DNA from: Chryseobacterium culicis
GTDB lineage: Bacteria > Bacteroidota > Bacteroidia > Flavobacteriales > Weeksellaceae
Direction: 5' to 3'
DNA: 64,000 nt
Assembly: GCF_900108365.1 (NCBI RefSeq)
Contig: NZ_FNWQ01000003.1
Span: 682,001 to 746,000 of the forward strand
Each line of letters opens with the position of its first letter. The stretch's first letter is position 1. The notes beneath the pieces were generated by a model, which saw only the letters and a list, made by a program, of their open reading frames with translations, had not been told where the DNA came from and searched no databases. Both the position numbers and the translations under genes were made by a program. Shown here one piece after another: positions 25,457 through 33,591 of the stretch.

Positions 25457-26917
25457 TTATTTGCTCATTAATTTCCAAAGCTCATTAATTACTTCTTTGT
25501 CATCAAAATGATGTTTCACACCATTGATCTCCTGATAGGTTTCGTGGCCTTTTCCGGCTACTAAAACAATATCTTTAGGTTCTGCAAATTTTATCGCCAT
25601 CTTTATGGCTTCTTTTCTGTCCGGAATTGAAGTGTATTTGCTGAAATTCTGAGGTTCAACGCCTGCTTCAATTTCTTTGATGATCTGAGCCGGATCTTCT
25701 GTTCTCGGATTATCTGAAGTGATGATGGCCAGTGTTGATTTTTTAGTGGCAATATTTCCCATTTCAGGTCTTTTGGAGTGGTCTCTGTCTCCTCCGCAGC
25801 CGAATACCGTGATTAATCTTTCGTTTTTGGTTCTGATATCGTTGATGCTGTCCAGAATGTTTTCCAAAGCATCCGGAGTATGTGCATAGTCTACGATAAA
25901 GAAAATTCCGCCATCAGATCTGAAGGTTTCAAATCTTCCGGAAACTCTTTTTAACTGGCTGATAGCCTGAAGAATTTCGTCCTGCTCAAAACCCAGCTCT
26001 TCAGCAATCCCAAAAACAAGCAGCAGATTGTAAACATTGAATTTTCCGGTCAACGTTGTCCAGAATTCTTTTCCGTTGAAGTTCAGCAGCATCCCGTTGA
26101 AATCCACTTCCAGTAATTTTCCGTGATAATCTGCCATCGTTTTCAAAGCATAAGACTTCTTTGTAGCCTTCGTATTCTGAAGCATCACATTCCCGTTTTT
26201 GTCATCTGTATTGGTGATGGCAATGGCAGTATCTTCTAACTGATCGAAGAATCTTTTCTTTGTTTTTAAATATTCTTCGAATGTTTTATGATAATCTAAA
26301 TGATCATGAGTAAGATTGGTGAAGCCCGCTATTTTGAAATGCAGGCCTTCAATTCTGTTTTGGGCAATTCCGTGGGAACTTACTTCCATGAAAGCAAATT
26401 CACATCCTTTTTCCACGGCTTCCGCCAAAATCCTGTTGATGGTAATCACGTCAGGAGTGGTATGGGTAGCCGGAATAATTTCTTCGCCAATTCTGATTTC
26501 AACAGTGGAAAGCAAAGCTGCCGGATAACCCAGGTTTTTAAAAACGTCAAATAGAAGGGTAGAAACCGATGTTTTTCCATTGGTTCCCGTAACGCCTATC
26601 AGTTTCAGTTTTTTGGAAGGATTTCCGTAGAAATTGGAGGCAAGATAACCTAACGCTTTAGACGAATCTTTTACCTGAATATAGGTCACATTTTCTGCCA
26701 ATGTTTCGGGAAGTTCTTCGCAAACAACTGCTGAAGCTCCTTTTTCAATAGCAGATGTAATGAATGAGTGACCATCCACTACCGTTCCTCTCATGGCAAT
26801 ATACAGCGCATTTTCTGTAACCTTTCTGCTGTCAATCACCAATGCAGTAACCTCGCGGCTACTTTCACCGTGAATTTCCAGTACTGGGATTCTGTTTACT
26901 AATTCTGTTATAATCAT
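25457..26917 (-). CDS. murE: UDP-N-acetylmuramoyl-L-alanyl-D-glutamate ligase (MurE)
   Basis: 486 residues from ATG 26917. An in-frame TTG three codons earlier is less likely. ATP loop GVTGTNGKTSVSTLL (~110), ATHTTPD, EVSSHGIAQNR, LTHDHLDYH, then DYAHTPDAL and FGCGGDRDHSKRPEMG in the C-terminal domain. The substrate-deciding motif TSDNPRTEDP has the DNPR pattern, which in the family goes with meso-diaminopimelate addition. It joins the third stem-peptide residue in the cytoplasm. Spacer hairpins flank it on the mraY side. Confidence 0.97.
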   Translation of the reverse strand: MIITELVNRIPVLEIHGESSREVTALVIDSRKVTENALYIAMRGTVVDGHSFITSAIEKGASAVVCEELPETLAENVTYIQVKDSSKALGYLASNFYGNPSKKLKLIGVTGTNGKTSVSTLLFDVFKNLGYPAALLSTVEIRIGEEIIPATHTTPDVITINRILAEAVEKGCEFAFMEVSSHGIAQNRIEGLHFKIAGFTNLTHDHLDYHKTFEEYLKTKKRFFDQLEDTAIAITNTDDKNGNVMLQNTKATKKSYALKTMADYHGKLLEVDFNGMLLNFNGKEFWTTLTGKFNVYNLLLVFGIAEELGFEQDEILQAISQLKRVSGRFETFRSDGGIFFIVDYAHTPDALENILDSINDIRTKNERLITVFGCGGDRDHSKRPEMGNIATKKSTLAIITSDNPRTEDPAQIIKEIEAGVEPQNFSKYTSIPDRKEAIKMAIKFAEPKDIVLVAGKGHETYQEINGVKHHFDDKEVINELWKLMSK

Positions 26918-26973
26918 CTTTATCAATAAGGCCTTGCCCTATTTTGTTTTAAATTTCCTTACGGACTTTGTTT

Positions 26974-28965
26974 CTAATTTTGCAGAGACAAATAAATTCT
27001 CTGGTTCTTACTGATTGTTGTGCCTTCCAGAGGGAATTGTTCTTTAATTCTTCCGACTCCTTTATAATCGACACGATAGCCTAAGTTTTCCAGCTGCGGG
27101 ATTACGTTTTTGCCTATTAATCCCACTACATTAGGCATCTGCTTATCATTTACTGCTATTTTAACATTGGGTTCCACCATTTTGCTTAGGTTTACCTTTT
27201 TGTCTACGAGCATTTCTTTTTCAATATTCTGAGGCGTTTTCAGGAATGTTTTTCCTGCAATTTCTTTAAATACCGGGGCTGAAACAGAACCTCCATAAAA
27301 TCCTTTTGCGGTATTGGGCTCACTGATCATTACATAACACGTGTATTTCGGAGCGTCTGCCGGATAAAATCCTGCGAAAGATGCACGGTATTTCATTGGG
27401 CCTGGCAGCCAGTATTCAAACCTTGCCGTACCTGTTTTTCCTGCCATTTTCAGGTTGGGAGTAAAGATGCTTCGTCCGGTTCCCTTTTCTACAGCCTTGG
27501 TAAGCGCGCTGGTCATCATTTTAATTGCTTTTTCCGAAGCCATTTTATTTACCATTACCTCGGGTTTGGCGCTGTACATTACTTTTCCGTCCTTCATGAT
27601 TTTATCAATGAATAGAGGCTTAAGCATTTTCCCGCCATTGGCAACCCCATTGTAGAAAGTTGTGAGCTGCAGAAGGTTGATGTTGGAAGAATATCCATAG
27701 GAAATGGAAGCCAGCGTTGCAGCATTCCATCTTTTGTTTTGAGGGGTTACAATCTTTGGTTTTGTGATTCCCGGAAGCTCGATATCCATTTTGTCGAACA
27801 GTTTCCAACGTCTTAGATGGTCAAGGAAAATCTGCGGTTTTTCTGCGTAGTATTTGGTAATCAGCTTGGCTGTACCCACATTGCTTGACTTCGCTAATAC
27901 ATCACTGATGTCATAGGTTCCTCCTCCGTGGCCGTCTGAGATTCTCTGTTTTGCATATACCCAAACTCCGTTTCCTACGTTTACCGTTGTATTTTCATCG
28001 ATGAAACCGTCATCCATTGCTGCAAGAAGCGAAATGGTTTTAAAAGTGGATCCCGGTTCGATATTATCTTTCAGGGCATAGTTGTAAGAATCTTCATAAT
28101 CTCCTGATTCTGTTCTTCTTAAATTAACAAGGGCCCGCACTTTTCCGGTTTCAACTTCCATGACAATAACGGTACCATGCTTAGCTTCGAAATTAATCAG
28201 CTGCTTCTCCAGTGCGGAGTGGGCAATATCCTGAATTCTAAGGTCTAAGGTGGTATATACATCTTCTCCGTCTACCGGTTCCTGAACTTTCCAGAAGTCG
28301 ATAGGCTTCCATTGGGAAGAATTGATTCTTTGTTCCAGTCTTTTGCCGTCAGTTCCGGTTAAATATTTTGAGAAAGCCCCTTCCAGACCGGATCTAAGCT
28401 CGCCATTATCCATTCCAATGGTTCCGGCTCCGATTTCTGAGGTGGCCAATTCTCTTTTGTAGTTTCGGTCAACAATGAATCCTCCTTTATTTTTTCCCCT
28501 TCTGAAGATCGGGAATTTTCGGATTCTGTCGTACTGATCGAAATCCAGCCCTTTTACCAGAGTATAATACTGGTTTTTCTTTTTCTTCTGCTCATCAAAC
28601 TTTTGTCTGAATTCTCCTCTCGACTTTCCGAACATTTTACTTAAAGAATCTGTCAGCGCTCCGATGTTGTTGGAGTATACTGTATCTTTCATGGTTTTGA
28701 AGTCAAGATAGATGTCATATCTCATTACCGTGGTTGCGAGAATAGAACCGTCGGAGGCAAAAAGATTGCCACGGGCAGCTTTCAAAGTAGCTTCGCGGTA
28801 GTTTTTATTAATGTAATCATCTTTTATTTCCTGGACATTGGTGTTCTGAAGGATGACAATTCTTGCCAAAAACATGACAAACACGCACAAAGCTACCACT
28901 GCAAAGAGGTAGCCCCATCGTAACGTTTTCTTACGTTTATTGTCGTATTCATTTTGCTTTTGCAT
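26974..28965 (-). CDS. ftsI: class B penicillin-binding protein, division transpeptidase with PASTA domain
   Basis: 663 residues. Membrane anchor ~17-35, pedestal domain (NLFASDGSILATT), then the transpeptidase. Active-site motifs: SxxK as GSTFKT (~310), SxN as KSSNVGTAKL, KTG as AGKTGTARFEYW. The last ~58 residues (from MPNVVGLIGKNVIPQLENL) are one PASTA domain, usual in Bacteroidota but absent from enterobacterial FtsI. It crosslinks septal peptidoglycan together with FtsW. Its start overlaps the 3' end of ftsL by 17 nt, so translation is coupled. Confidence 0.97.
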   Translation of the reverse strand: MQKQNEYDNKRKKTLRWGYLFAVVALCVFVMFLARIVILQNTNVQEIKDDYINKNYREATLKAARGNLFASDGSILATTVMRYDIYLDFKTMKDTVYSNNIGALTDSLSKMFGKSRGEFRQKFDEQKKKKNQYYTLVKGLDFDQYDRIRKFPIFRRGKNKGGFIVDRNYKRELATSEIGAGTIGMDNGELRSGLEGAFSKYLTGTDGKRLEQRINSSQWKPIDFWKVQEPVDGEDVYTTLDLRIQDIAHSALEKQLINFEAKHGTVIVMEVETGKVRALVNLRRTESGDYEDSYNYALKDNIEPGSTFKTISLLAAMDDGFIDENTTVNVGNGVWVYAKQRISDGHGGGTYDISDVLAKSSNVGTAKLITKYYAEKPQIFLDHLRRWKLFDKMDIELPGITKPKIVTPQNKRWNAATLASISYGYSSNINLLQLTTFYNGVANGGKMLKPLFIDKIMKDGKVMYSAKPEVMVNKMASEKAIKMMTSALTKAVEKGTGRSIFTPNLKMAGKTGTARFEYWLPGPMKYRASFAGFYPADAPKYTCYVMISEPNTAKGFYGGSVSAPVFKEIAGKTFLKTPQNIEKEMLVDKKVNLSKMVEPNVKIAVNDKQMPNVVGLIGKNVIPQLENLGYRVDYKGVGRIKEQFPLEGTTISKNQRIYLSLQN

Positions 28966-29314
28966 CTGTACTGTCCAGTTTTATTAGCAATTTGTGAGGG
29001 TGGTTTTCCAAGGTCATTAATGAATCCCGGGCAACCTCTTTCCCCAGCTCTGATTCCATTTTTACTTTGATCAGCTTACTCTGGGCGTAAGCGTTTCGTG
29101 ATTTGTATTCTTCTGTTTCTTCCTTTAAGGCGTTTACAATTTTTATTTTCTTATTGACGAGATGGTTGGTATAAATCATGGCCATCATCAGAACAAACAG
29201 CAAGAGAAAATACTTGTAATGTATTTTGATCTCATCACGGTTCAGAAAGTTTCCTTTTATAATGTCTATAAAAGTGAGTCTTTTCTGGGGACGATTTGTT
29301 GTTCTTTTTGCCAA
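28949..29314 (-). CDS. ftsL: FtsL-like cell division protein
   Basis: 121 residues. Basic cytoplasmic N-terminus (KRTTNRPQKR), one membrane helix at ~33-50 (YFLLLFVLMMAMIYTNHLV), and a periplasmic coiled-coil-like helix (VNALKEETEEYKSRNAYAQSKLIKVKMESE). This is the usual layout of FtsL, which is too short and variable for stronger motifs. The place between rsmH and ftsI is decisive. It would join FtsQ and FtsB in the septal activator complex. No ftsB is seen in the window. Confidence 0.88.
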   Translation of the reverse strand: MAKRTTNRPQKRLTFIDIIKGNFLNRDEIKIHYKYFLLLFVLMMAMIYTNHLVNKKIKIVNALKEETEEYKSRNAYAQSKLIKVKMESELGKEVARDSLMTLENHPHKLLIKLDSTDAKAK

Positions 29315-29412
29315 TTTATTATGTCAATTTGCTTGCAGTGAATTTACTTCGTGTCAATGGTCAATTTTATTTTGTTAAATGATTCACTATAGACAATTCA
29401 CTCATTCACATT

Positions 29413-30306
29413 TTATACTTTAATTCCTGTTCTCATTTTGGCACTTCTTGCTCTTGAGTTTTCTTCTATTTCCTGGTCATCAGGAATGATGGCTTTACTC
29501 TTTATCAATTCGAATGCCTTTTTATAATTTCCGTAGATATCTCTTTCCGGTTCTCCTTCGAACATTCCGTTTTTCAGGAATCTTTTTACCAAACGGTCTT
29601 CCAGAGAGTGGTAAGAAATAACGACTAGTCTTCCTTCCGGTTTTAAAACATTATAAGCCTGAACCAGCATTTCTTTCAACACTTCAAGTTCCTGGTTTAC
29701 TTCTATTCTTATGGCCTGAAAAAGCTGAGCATAGAACTTATTCACCTTGTGGGGCGGAATGTAGCTGAACAATTTTTTCAGATCTTCCGTAGTGTCTATA
29801 CTTTTTGTTTTTCGGTGATGCACAATTTCTCTTGCCAGCTTTCTTGCTTCTCTTAATTCTCCGTAATGGTAGAAGAGGTCTGCAAGCTCACTTTCTTCAT
29901 ATTCGTTAATCACTCTTTTGGCATCCAGATTCTGCATTACATTCATTCTCATATCCAAAGGAGCGTTGCTTCTTGTAGAAAAACCTCTGTCTGCTTCATC
30001 AAACTGATGCGAAGAAACACCAAGATCTGCCAAAACACCGTCCACCTGAGCAACACCGTACATGAGCAACGAGTTTTCCAGAAACCTGAAATTCTGATTT
30101 ACTAAGGTAAATCTGGAATCATCAATTGTATTTTTAAGTGCATCCAGGTCCTGATCAAAACTGAACAATCTCCCTTTGTCGGAAAGTCTGCTCAAGATTT
30201 CTCTTGAATGGCCTCCGCCTCCAAAGGTGCAGTCCACATATATTCCGTCAGGATTCGTCACCAAATCATCAACACTCTGCTTCAACAAAACGGGGTTATG
30301 ATACAT
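29413..30306 (-). CDS. rsmH: 16S rRNA (cytosine(1402)-N(4))-methyltransferase
   Basis: 297 residues. MYHNPVLLKQSVDDL at the start, SAM-binding GIYVDCTFGGGGHSREIL (~20-38), DGVLADLGVSSHQFD (~85-100), RGFSTRSNAPLDMRM, and the late VISYHSLEDRLVKRFLK motif. These are diagnostic of RsmH/MraW. It methylates C1402 in the decoding centre. It follows mraZ by 48 nt and is separated from ftsL by a ~98-nt spacer with repeated GTCAATT/ATTCAC words. Confidence 0.98.
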   Translation of the reverse strand: MYHNPVLLKQSVDDLVTNPDGIYVDCTFGGGGHSREILSRLSDKGRLFSFDQDLDALKNTIDDSRFTLVNQNFRFLENSLLMYGVAQVDGVLADLGVSSHQFDEADRGFSTRSNAPLDMRMNVMQNLDAKRVINEYEESELADLFYHYGELREARKLAREIVHHRKTKSIDTTEDLKKLFSYIPPHKVNKFYAQLFQAIRIEVNQELEVLKEMLVQAYNVLKPEGRLVVISYHSLEDRLVKRFLKNGMFEGEPERDIYGNYKKAFELIKSKAIIPDDQEIEENSRARSAKMRTGIKV

Positions 30307-30354
30307 GCTTAATTGTGTTTTTTATTTACTATATAATCTATTAATAACCTGCAG

Positions 30355-30813
30355 TTATTCTTCATCGAAAGAGCCCATCACATCTTCGGCAAGGCTGGCA
30401 AAATCCGCTTCGTTGGTAGCGATCACCTTTTCATAGGCATCTTTATCCCAAATTTCGAAGAGCTCTCCTGCGCTGGTAATCACAATGTCTTTTTGAAGAT
30501 GTGCAAAAATCGTCAGATCTTTTGAGATCTGTAATCTTCCTGCATTATCAAGTTCCACTGTTTTTACTCCTGCCGTAAACATTCTTATGAAATCAGCATT
30601 CTTTTTTATGAACCTGTTCAGTTTATTAATTTTACCCATCAGTTTGTCCCATGCATTCATAGGATAAACTTCCAGACAGGGTTGGAACACAGATCTTTTG
30701 ACTACAAATGCCTTGTCGTCGAAGTTTTCCATCTGTTTGATTAAAGATGAAGGAACTTTCAGGCGGCCTTTGTCGTCAATTTTACACTGATATGTCCCAA
30801 TGAAATTTTTCAT
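30355..30813 (-). CDS. mraZ: transcriptional regulator MraZ
   Basis: 152 residues from ATG 30813 (MKNFIGTYQCKIDDKGRLKVPSSL, the canonical start). A longer frame reaches upstream but overlaps the promoter. Two SpoVT/AbrB-like swapped-hairpin halves are seen: DDKGRLKVPSSL (~12-23) and LDNAGRLQISKDL (~90-102), with the DxxGR signature in each. MraZ forms a ring and represses its own dcw operon by binding repeated TGGG boxes. Three such boxes with 10-bp spacing lie directly upstream (30837-30862). Confidence 0.97.
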   Translation of the reverse strand: MKNFIGTYQCKIDDKGRLKVPSSLIKQMENFDDKAFVVKRSVFQPCLEVYPMNAWDKLMGKINKLNRFIKKNADFIRMFTAGVKTVELDNAGRLQISKDLTIFAHLQKDIVITSAGELFEIWDKDAYEKVIATNEADFASLAEDVMGSFDEE

Positions 30814-30819
30814 TTGGGA

Positions 30820-30827
30820 CAAATTTA
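30820..30827 (-). promoter_or_regulatory. Bacteroidota -7 box of the dcw operon
   Basis: The minus strand reads TAAATTTG, an exact TAnnTTTG match. Only 6 nt separate it from the mraZ ATG at 30813, so the mRNA would be leaderless or nearly so. Confidence 0.6.
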
Positions 30828-30836
30828 TATAATAAT

Positions 30837-30862
30837 TTCCAAAATTTCCCACTTTTTCCCAC
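30837..30862 (-). promoter_or_regulatory. MraZ box, three direct repeats
   Basis: On the minus strand GTGGGA occurs at 30857-30862 and 30847-30852, with a degenerate TTGGAA at 30837-30842, all exactly 10 bp apart. This matches the known MraZ operator (TGGGA words with about 5-nt spacers). The boxes cover the place where a -33 element would sit, consistent with repression. Confidence 0.75.
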
Positions 30863-31055
30863 TTTTTGACTCAATGTTAATAAGTTTTATTAAAGATTGA
30901 ATTTCAATAATGTAAAATATTGATATGAAGACACTTGCTAAAAGTGTTATTTAGGCCATAATAAAGCGGTTTTGAAAAAAAAGGTTAAAAAGGGTAAGAT
31001 TATATTATTTTTATCTTAAATTAGGATAATCAAAATTTTTTTGAGGTTTAATTTG

Positions 31056-31063
31056 TATTTTTG
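31056..31063 (+). promoter_or_regulatory. Bacteroidota -7 box of the alpha/beta hydrolase gene
   Basis: TATTTTTG matches TAnnTTTG. It lies 22 nt before the ATG at 31086 and inside a possible longer frame, so it also supports the later start. Confidence 0.55.
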
Positions 31064-31085
31064 CAGGGCTTTATTAAGGCGTTTT

Positions 31086-31847
31086 ATGATATTTAGTACA
31101 AAAAAAGAAAAGAAATATTCCTATGTAGAAGCGGGAGAAGGACATCCATTAGTGCTGTTGCACGGGTTAATGGGTGGTTTGAGTAATTTCGATAAAATGG
31201 TAGATTTTTTTTCGGATAGAGGCTTTAAAGTATATGTTCCTCAGCTGCCGATCTATGATCTGCCGGTACTCAATACCAATCTTACCACTATCGCAAAATA
31301 TATTATCAAGTTTATAGAAAGTCATATTTCAGGGCCCGTAAGCATTGTAGGGAACTCAATGGGAGGTCATGTAGGGCTTATTTTAACTTTGGCAAGACCG
31401 GATCTTGTGAAGAACCTTGTTCTTACAGGAAGCTCCGGATTGTATGAAAGAACTTTCGGAGACAGCTTTCCGAGAAAGAATGACCGTTCTTATATCAGAA
31501 AGAAAACGGAAGAGGTTTTTTATGATCCCAAGGTAGCAACAGAAGCTCTTGTAGATGAAGTTTTTGCGGTAGTGAATGACAGAATGAAAGGAATCAAGAC
31601 GGTAATGCTGGCCAGAAGCGCCATCAAACACAATATGCTGAACGATCTTCCGAAGATTGTGACACCTACCTGCCTGATCTGGGGTAAGCAGGATAATGTA
31701 ACGCCTCCTGAAGTGGCAGAAGATATGCACAAGTTTATTCCTAATTCGGATCTTTTCTGGATAGATCACTGCGGGCATGCAGCAATGATGGAAAAGCCGG
31801 ATGAATTCAACGAAATCCTGTATAACTGGATAAAAGATAAAGTTTAA
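31086..31847 (+). CDS. alpha/beta hydrolase
   Basis: 253 residues from ATG 31086. The oxyanion-side motif LVLLHGLMGG, nucleophile elbow GNSMGGH (Ser ~97), acid in IWGKQDNVTPP and catalytic His in DHCGHAAMMEKP are all present, so the fold and triad are complete. There is no signal peptide, so it is cytoplasmic. The substrate cannot be told from sequence. It is divergent from mraZ, and a terminator at 31861-31893 follows. Confidence 0.93.
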   Translation: MIFSTKKEKKYSYVEAGEGHPLVLLHGLMGGLSNFDKMVDFFSDRGFKVYVPQLPIYDLPVLNTNLTTIAKYIIKFIESHISGPVSIVGNSMGGHVGLILTLARPDLVKNLVLTGSSGLYERTFGDSFPRKNDRSYIRKKTEEVFYDPKVATEALVDEVFAVVNDRMKGIKTVMLARSAIKHNMLNDLPKIVTPTCLIWGKQDNVTPPEVAEDMHKFIPNSDLFWIDHCGHAAMMEKPDEFNEILYNWIKDKV

Positions 31848-31860
31848 AAACATACAAATG

Positions 31861-31893
31861 ACCATTAAGAGCTTTTCTTAATGGTTTATTTTT
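31861..31893 (+). terminator. terminator after the alpha/beta hydrolase gene
   Basis: ACCATTAAGA (31861-31870) and TCTTAATGGT (31876-31885) pair perfectly, followed by TTATTTTT. The same arm sequence recurs in the inverted repeat at 62854-62939. Confidence 0.8.
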
Positions 31894-31910
31894 CTAAAAT
31901 ACATTCAAAA

Positions 31911-32534
31911 ATGATTATCAAAACAGCAGAGTTTGTAAAGAGTAGCGGAAAGTGGCAGGAATGCCCTGAACCAAATATTCCGGAATATGCTTTTATCGGA
32001 AGGTCGAACGTAGGAAAGTCATCACTGATTAATGCGATGATGAATCATAAAGATTTGGCAAAGACCTCCCAAACTCCTGGAAAAACACAGCTGATCAATC
32101 ATTTTCTGGTGAATGAAAACTGGTATCTGACCGATTTGCCCGGATATGGATATGCAAAAGTTTCAAAAGTTCAGCGAAAAGATTTTGAAAAGCTGATCAC
32201 CAATTATATTCTGAACAGAAGAAATCTTGTTAATCTTTTTGTTTTGGTAGATGTAAGGCATACTCCGCAGAAAATTGATCTGGAATTTATCCAATGGTGC
32301 GGGGAAAGTGGAATACCGTTTTCCATTGTCTTTACCAAGGCAGATAAACTGAAGCCTAATGCGGTTGTGAAAAACGTAGAAGATTATAAAGCTGAGCTTC
32401 ATAAAACGTGGGAAGATCTTCCTGAATTATATATCACTTCTGCAGAAAAAAAGGAGGGAGGAGAACACATTCTTAATTTTATACAGAAGACGAATGATTT
32501 TTTAACGCATAATAATATAAGCTTCGATGAGTAA
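31911..32534 (+). CDS. engB: ribosome biogenesis GTP-binding protein YihA/YsxC (EngB)
   Basis: 207 residues from ATG 31911 (MIIKTAEFVKSSGKWQECPEP). GTPase motifs: G1 GRSNVGKSS, G2 in TPGKTQ, G3 DLPGYGYA, G4 TKADK, G5 TSAEKKEG. The start MIIKTAEFVKS..PE is typical of Bacteroidota EngB. It acts in late assembly of the large ribosomal subunit. Its last codons overlap the following GNAT gene by 8 nt. Confidence 0.97.
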   Translation: MIIKTAEFVKSSGKWQECPEPNIPEYAFIGRSNVGKSSLINAMMNHKDLAKTSQTPGKTQLINHFLVNENWYLTDLPGYGYAKVSKVQRKDFEKLITNYILNRRNLVNLFVLVDVRHTPQKIDLEFIQWCGESGIPFSIVFTKADKLKPNAVVKNVEDYKAELHKTWEDLPELYITSAEKKEGGEHILNFIQKTNDFLTHNNISFDE

Positions 32535-32976
32535 TATGGTATGGAAAATCAAGACATTTGATGAGTTCACTGTTCCTGAACTGTATGCCGTACTGAAGGC
32601 ACGTATTGATGTTTTCGTTATTGAGCAGAACTGTCCTTATCCCGATCTGGATAATTACGATCAGAAAGCGATTCATATCTGGGCTGAAGAAGCCGGTCAG
32701 GTGCTGGCCTACTGCCGTGTATTTGATAAAGGAATAAAGTATGATGAAACTTCTTTCGGAAGAGTTCTCACTACAGAGCAGGCGAGAGGGAAAAGCCTCG
32801 GGAAACAGCTGATACAATATGCTATAGAAACTATTGAAAACCGTTTTCATACTTCTGAAATAAAAATATCAGCACAGGATTATCTGTTAAGATTTTACAG
32901 CGCATTCGGATTTGTAGATACGGGTAAAAAATATCTTGAGGACGATATTCCGCATACGGAAATGATAAGAAAATAA
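32527..32976 (+). CDS. GNAT family N-acetyltransferase, ElaA-like
   Basis: 149 residues. N-terminal KIKTFDEFTVPELYAVLKARIDVFVIEQNCPYPDLDNYD is the ElaA pattern. The acetyl-CoA loop is visible as GRVLTTEQARGKSLGKQLI (~78-96). The acceptor substrate of ElaA-type enzymes is unknown. It overlaps engB by 8 nt, so translation is coupled. Its stop codon touches a long bidirectional terminator. Confidence 0.92.
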   Translation: MSNMVWKIKTFDEFTVPELYAVLKARIDVFVIEQNCPYPDLDNYDQKAIHIWAEEAGQVLAYCRVFDKGIKYDETSFGRVLTTEQARGKSLGKQLIQYAIETIENRFHTSEIKISAQDYLLRFYSAFGFVDTGKKYLEDDIPHTEMIRK

Positions 32977-33008
32977 AATAAGGTATCTCGTTTGAGATAC
33001 CTTATTTT
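32976..33008. terminator. bidirectional rho-independent terminator
   Basis: AAATAAGGTATCTC (32976-32989) and GAGATACCTTATTT (32994-33007) form a perfect 14-bp stem with a 4-nt loop, with T-runs on both strands. It ends the engB operon and, from the other side, a candidate short transcript starting near 33060. Confidence 0.88.
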
Positions 33009-33060
33009 CGAACTGTTGTATAAAATTATATTGGGTTGTTGTTAGTGTTTCTTCTTTTCT
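32976..33060 (-). ncRNA. candidate short RNA driven by palindrome promoter
   Basis: The palindrome/-7 box at 33066-33110 would start a minus-strand transcript near 33060 that reaches the bidirectional terminator 52 nt later. The ~85-nt stretch has no ATG, GTG or TTG start on that strand, so an RNA rather than a peptide is more likely. This is inferred only from promoter and terminator geometry. Confidence 0.4.
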
Positions 33061-33065
33061 GAATT

Positions 33066-33110
33066 CAAAATTACTATTATTAACGGGTACAACCTTACGG
33101 AAACCCGTAA
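33066..33110 (-). promoter_or_regulatory. TTACGG palindrome promoter, copy 1
   Basis: TTACGG-N4-CCGTAA at 33095-33110. Reading leftwards, 21 nt later comes TAATTTTG at 33066-33073, an exact TAnnTTTG box. There is no gene between it and the terminator at 32976-33008. Same geometry as copies 2 and 3. Confidence 0.6.
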
Positions 33111-33148
33111 TTGGCTTAATAATTTCAAAAGTTTTTATAAATATCCTA

Positions 33149-33448
33149 TTAATTACAGCCGGCACAGTAAGACCTGTCTACATATTGCTTGCTGCTTCCG
33201 GAATAATAATAGCATCCTCCCCTGGACCCGACATATAATGGATGACCGTTATAAGAACATCCTTTACTTGATGTAAATGCTCTTGAATAAGACGAACTTT
33301 TTGACCTTCTTTTTTTATTGGCTTTACTTTTTCTGGGCTTTTTGCCGGAAAGCTCTTTTGCGTAGATGGTTGTTGTGCTGTAAGCTGAAAGATTGTAGGG
33401 AAATAATATTCCTAAGCCTAATAGCCCGGTAAATAGTAGTTTTTTCAT
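33149..33448 (-). CDS. small secreted protein with PBCV-type basic adaptor-like domain
   Basis: 99 residues. Signal peptide ~1-22 (MKKLLFTGLLGLGILFPYNLSAYS), a very basic Lys/Arg/Ser middle (KKPRKSKANKKRRSKSSSYS), and a C-terminal Cys-containing ~37-residue module with LYVGSRGGCYYYSGSSKQYVDRSYC. That module resembles the PBCV-specific basic adaptor domain (hxxGxRGGxYYxxxxxxxYV), here with four Cys that could form disulfides. Function unknown. It lies 3' of the response regulator, after a terminator, and has its own palindrome promoter (copy 2), so it is a likely target of that system. Confidence 0.8.
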   Translation of the reverse strand: MKKLLFTGLLGLGILFPYNLSAYSTTTIYAKELSGKKPRKSKANKKRRSKSSSYSRAFTSSKGCSYNGHPLYVGSRGGCYYYSGSSKQYVDRSYCAGCN

Positions 33449-33545
33449 GGTATTTGTTTTCTAATTATTTTAATTGCACTTGACTCTAATCTGGATTGTA
33501 ATAAAGTGCATTATTGTTTGTGTACACGTCTTTTTATTTATGATC

Positions 33546-33590
33546 CAAATTTAAACTCCAATAAAATAGAATCCTTACGGAAAACCGTAA
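33546..33590 (-). promoter_or_regulatory. TTACGG palindrome promoter, copy 2
   Basis: TTACGG-AAAA-CCGTAA at 33575-33590 and, 21 nt further on the minus strand, TAAATTTG at 33546-33553. It would transcribe the small secreted protein gene with a ~90-nt leader. Confidence 0.65.
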
Positions 33591-33591
33591 C

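Noticed and set aside
26900-26970. TTACGG word upstream of murE as another regulator site
   Set aside because: Only one half (ttacgg at ~26957) is present. The second arm CCGTAA is absent and no -7 box lies at the fixed distance.
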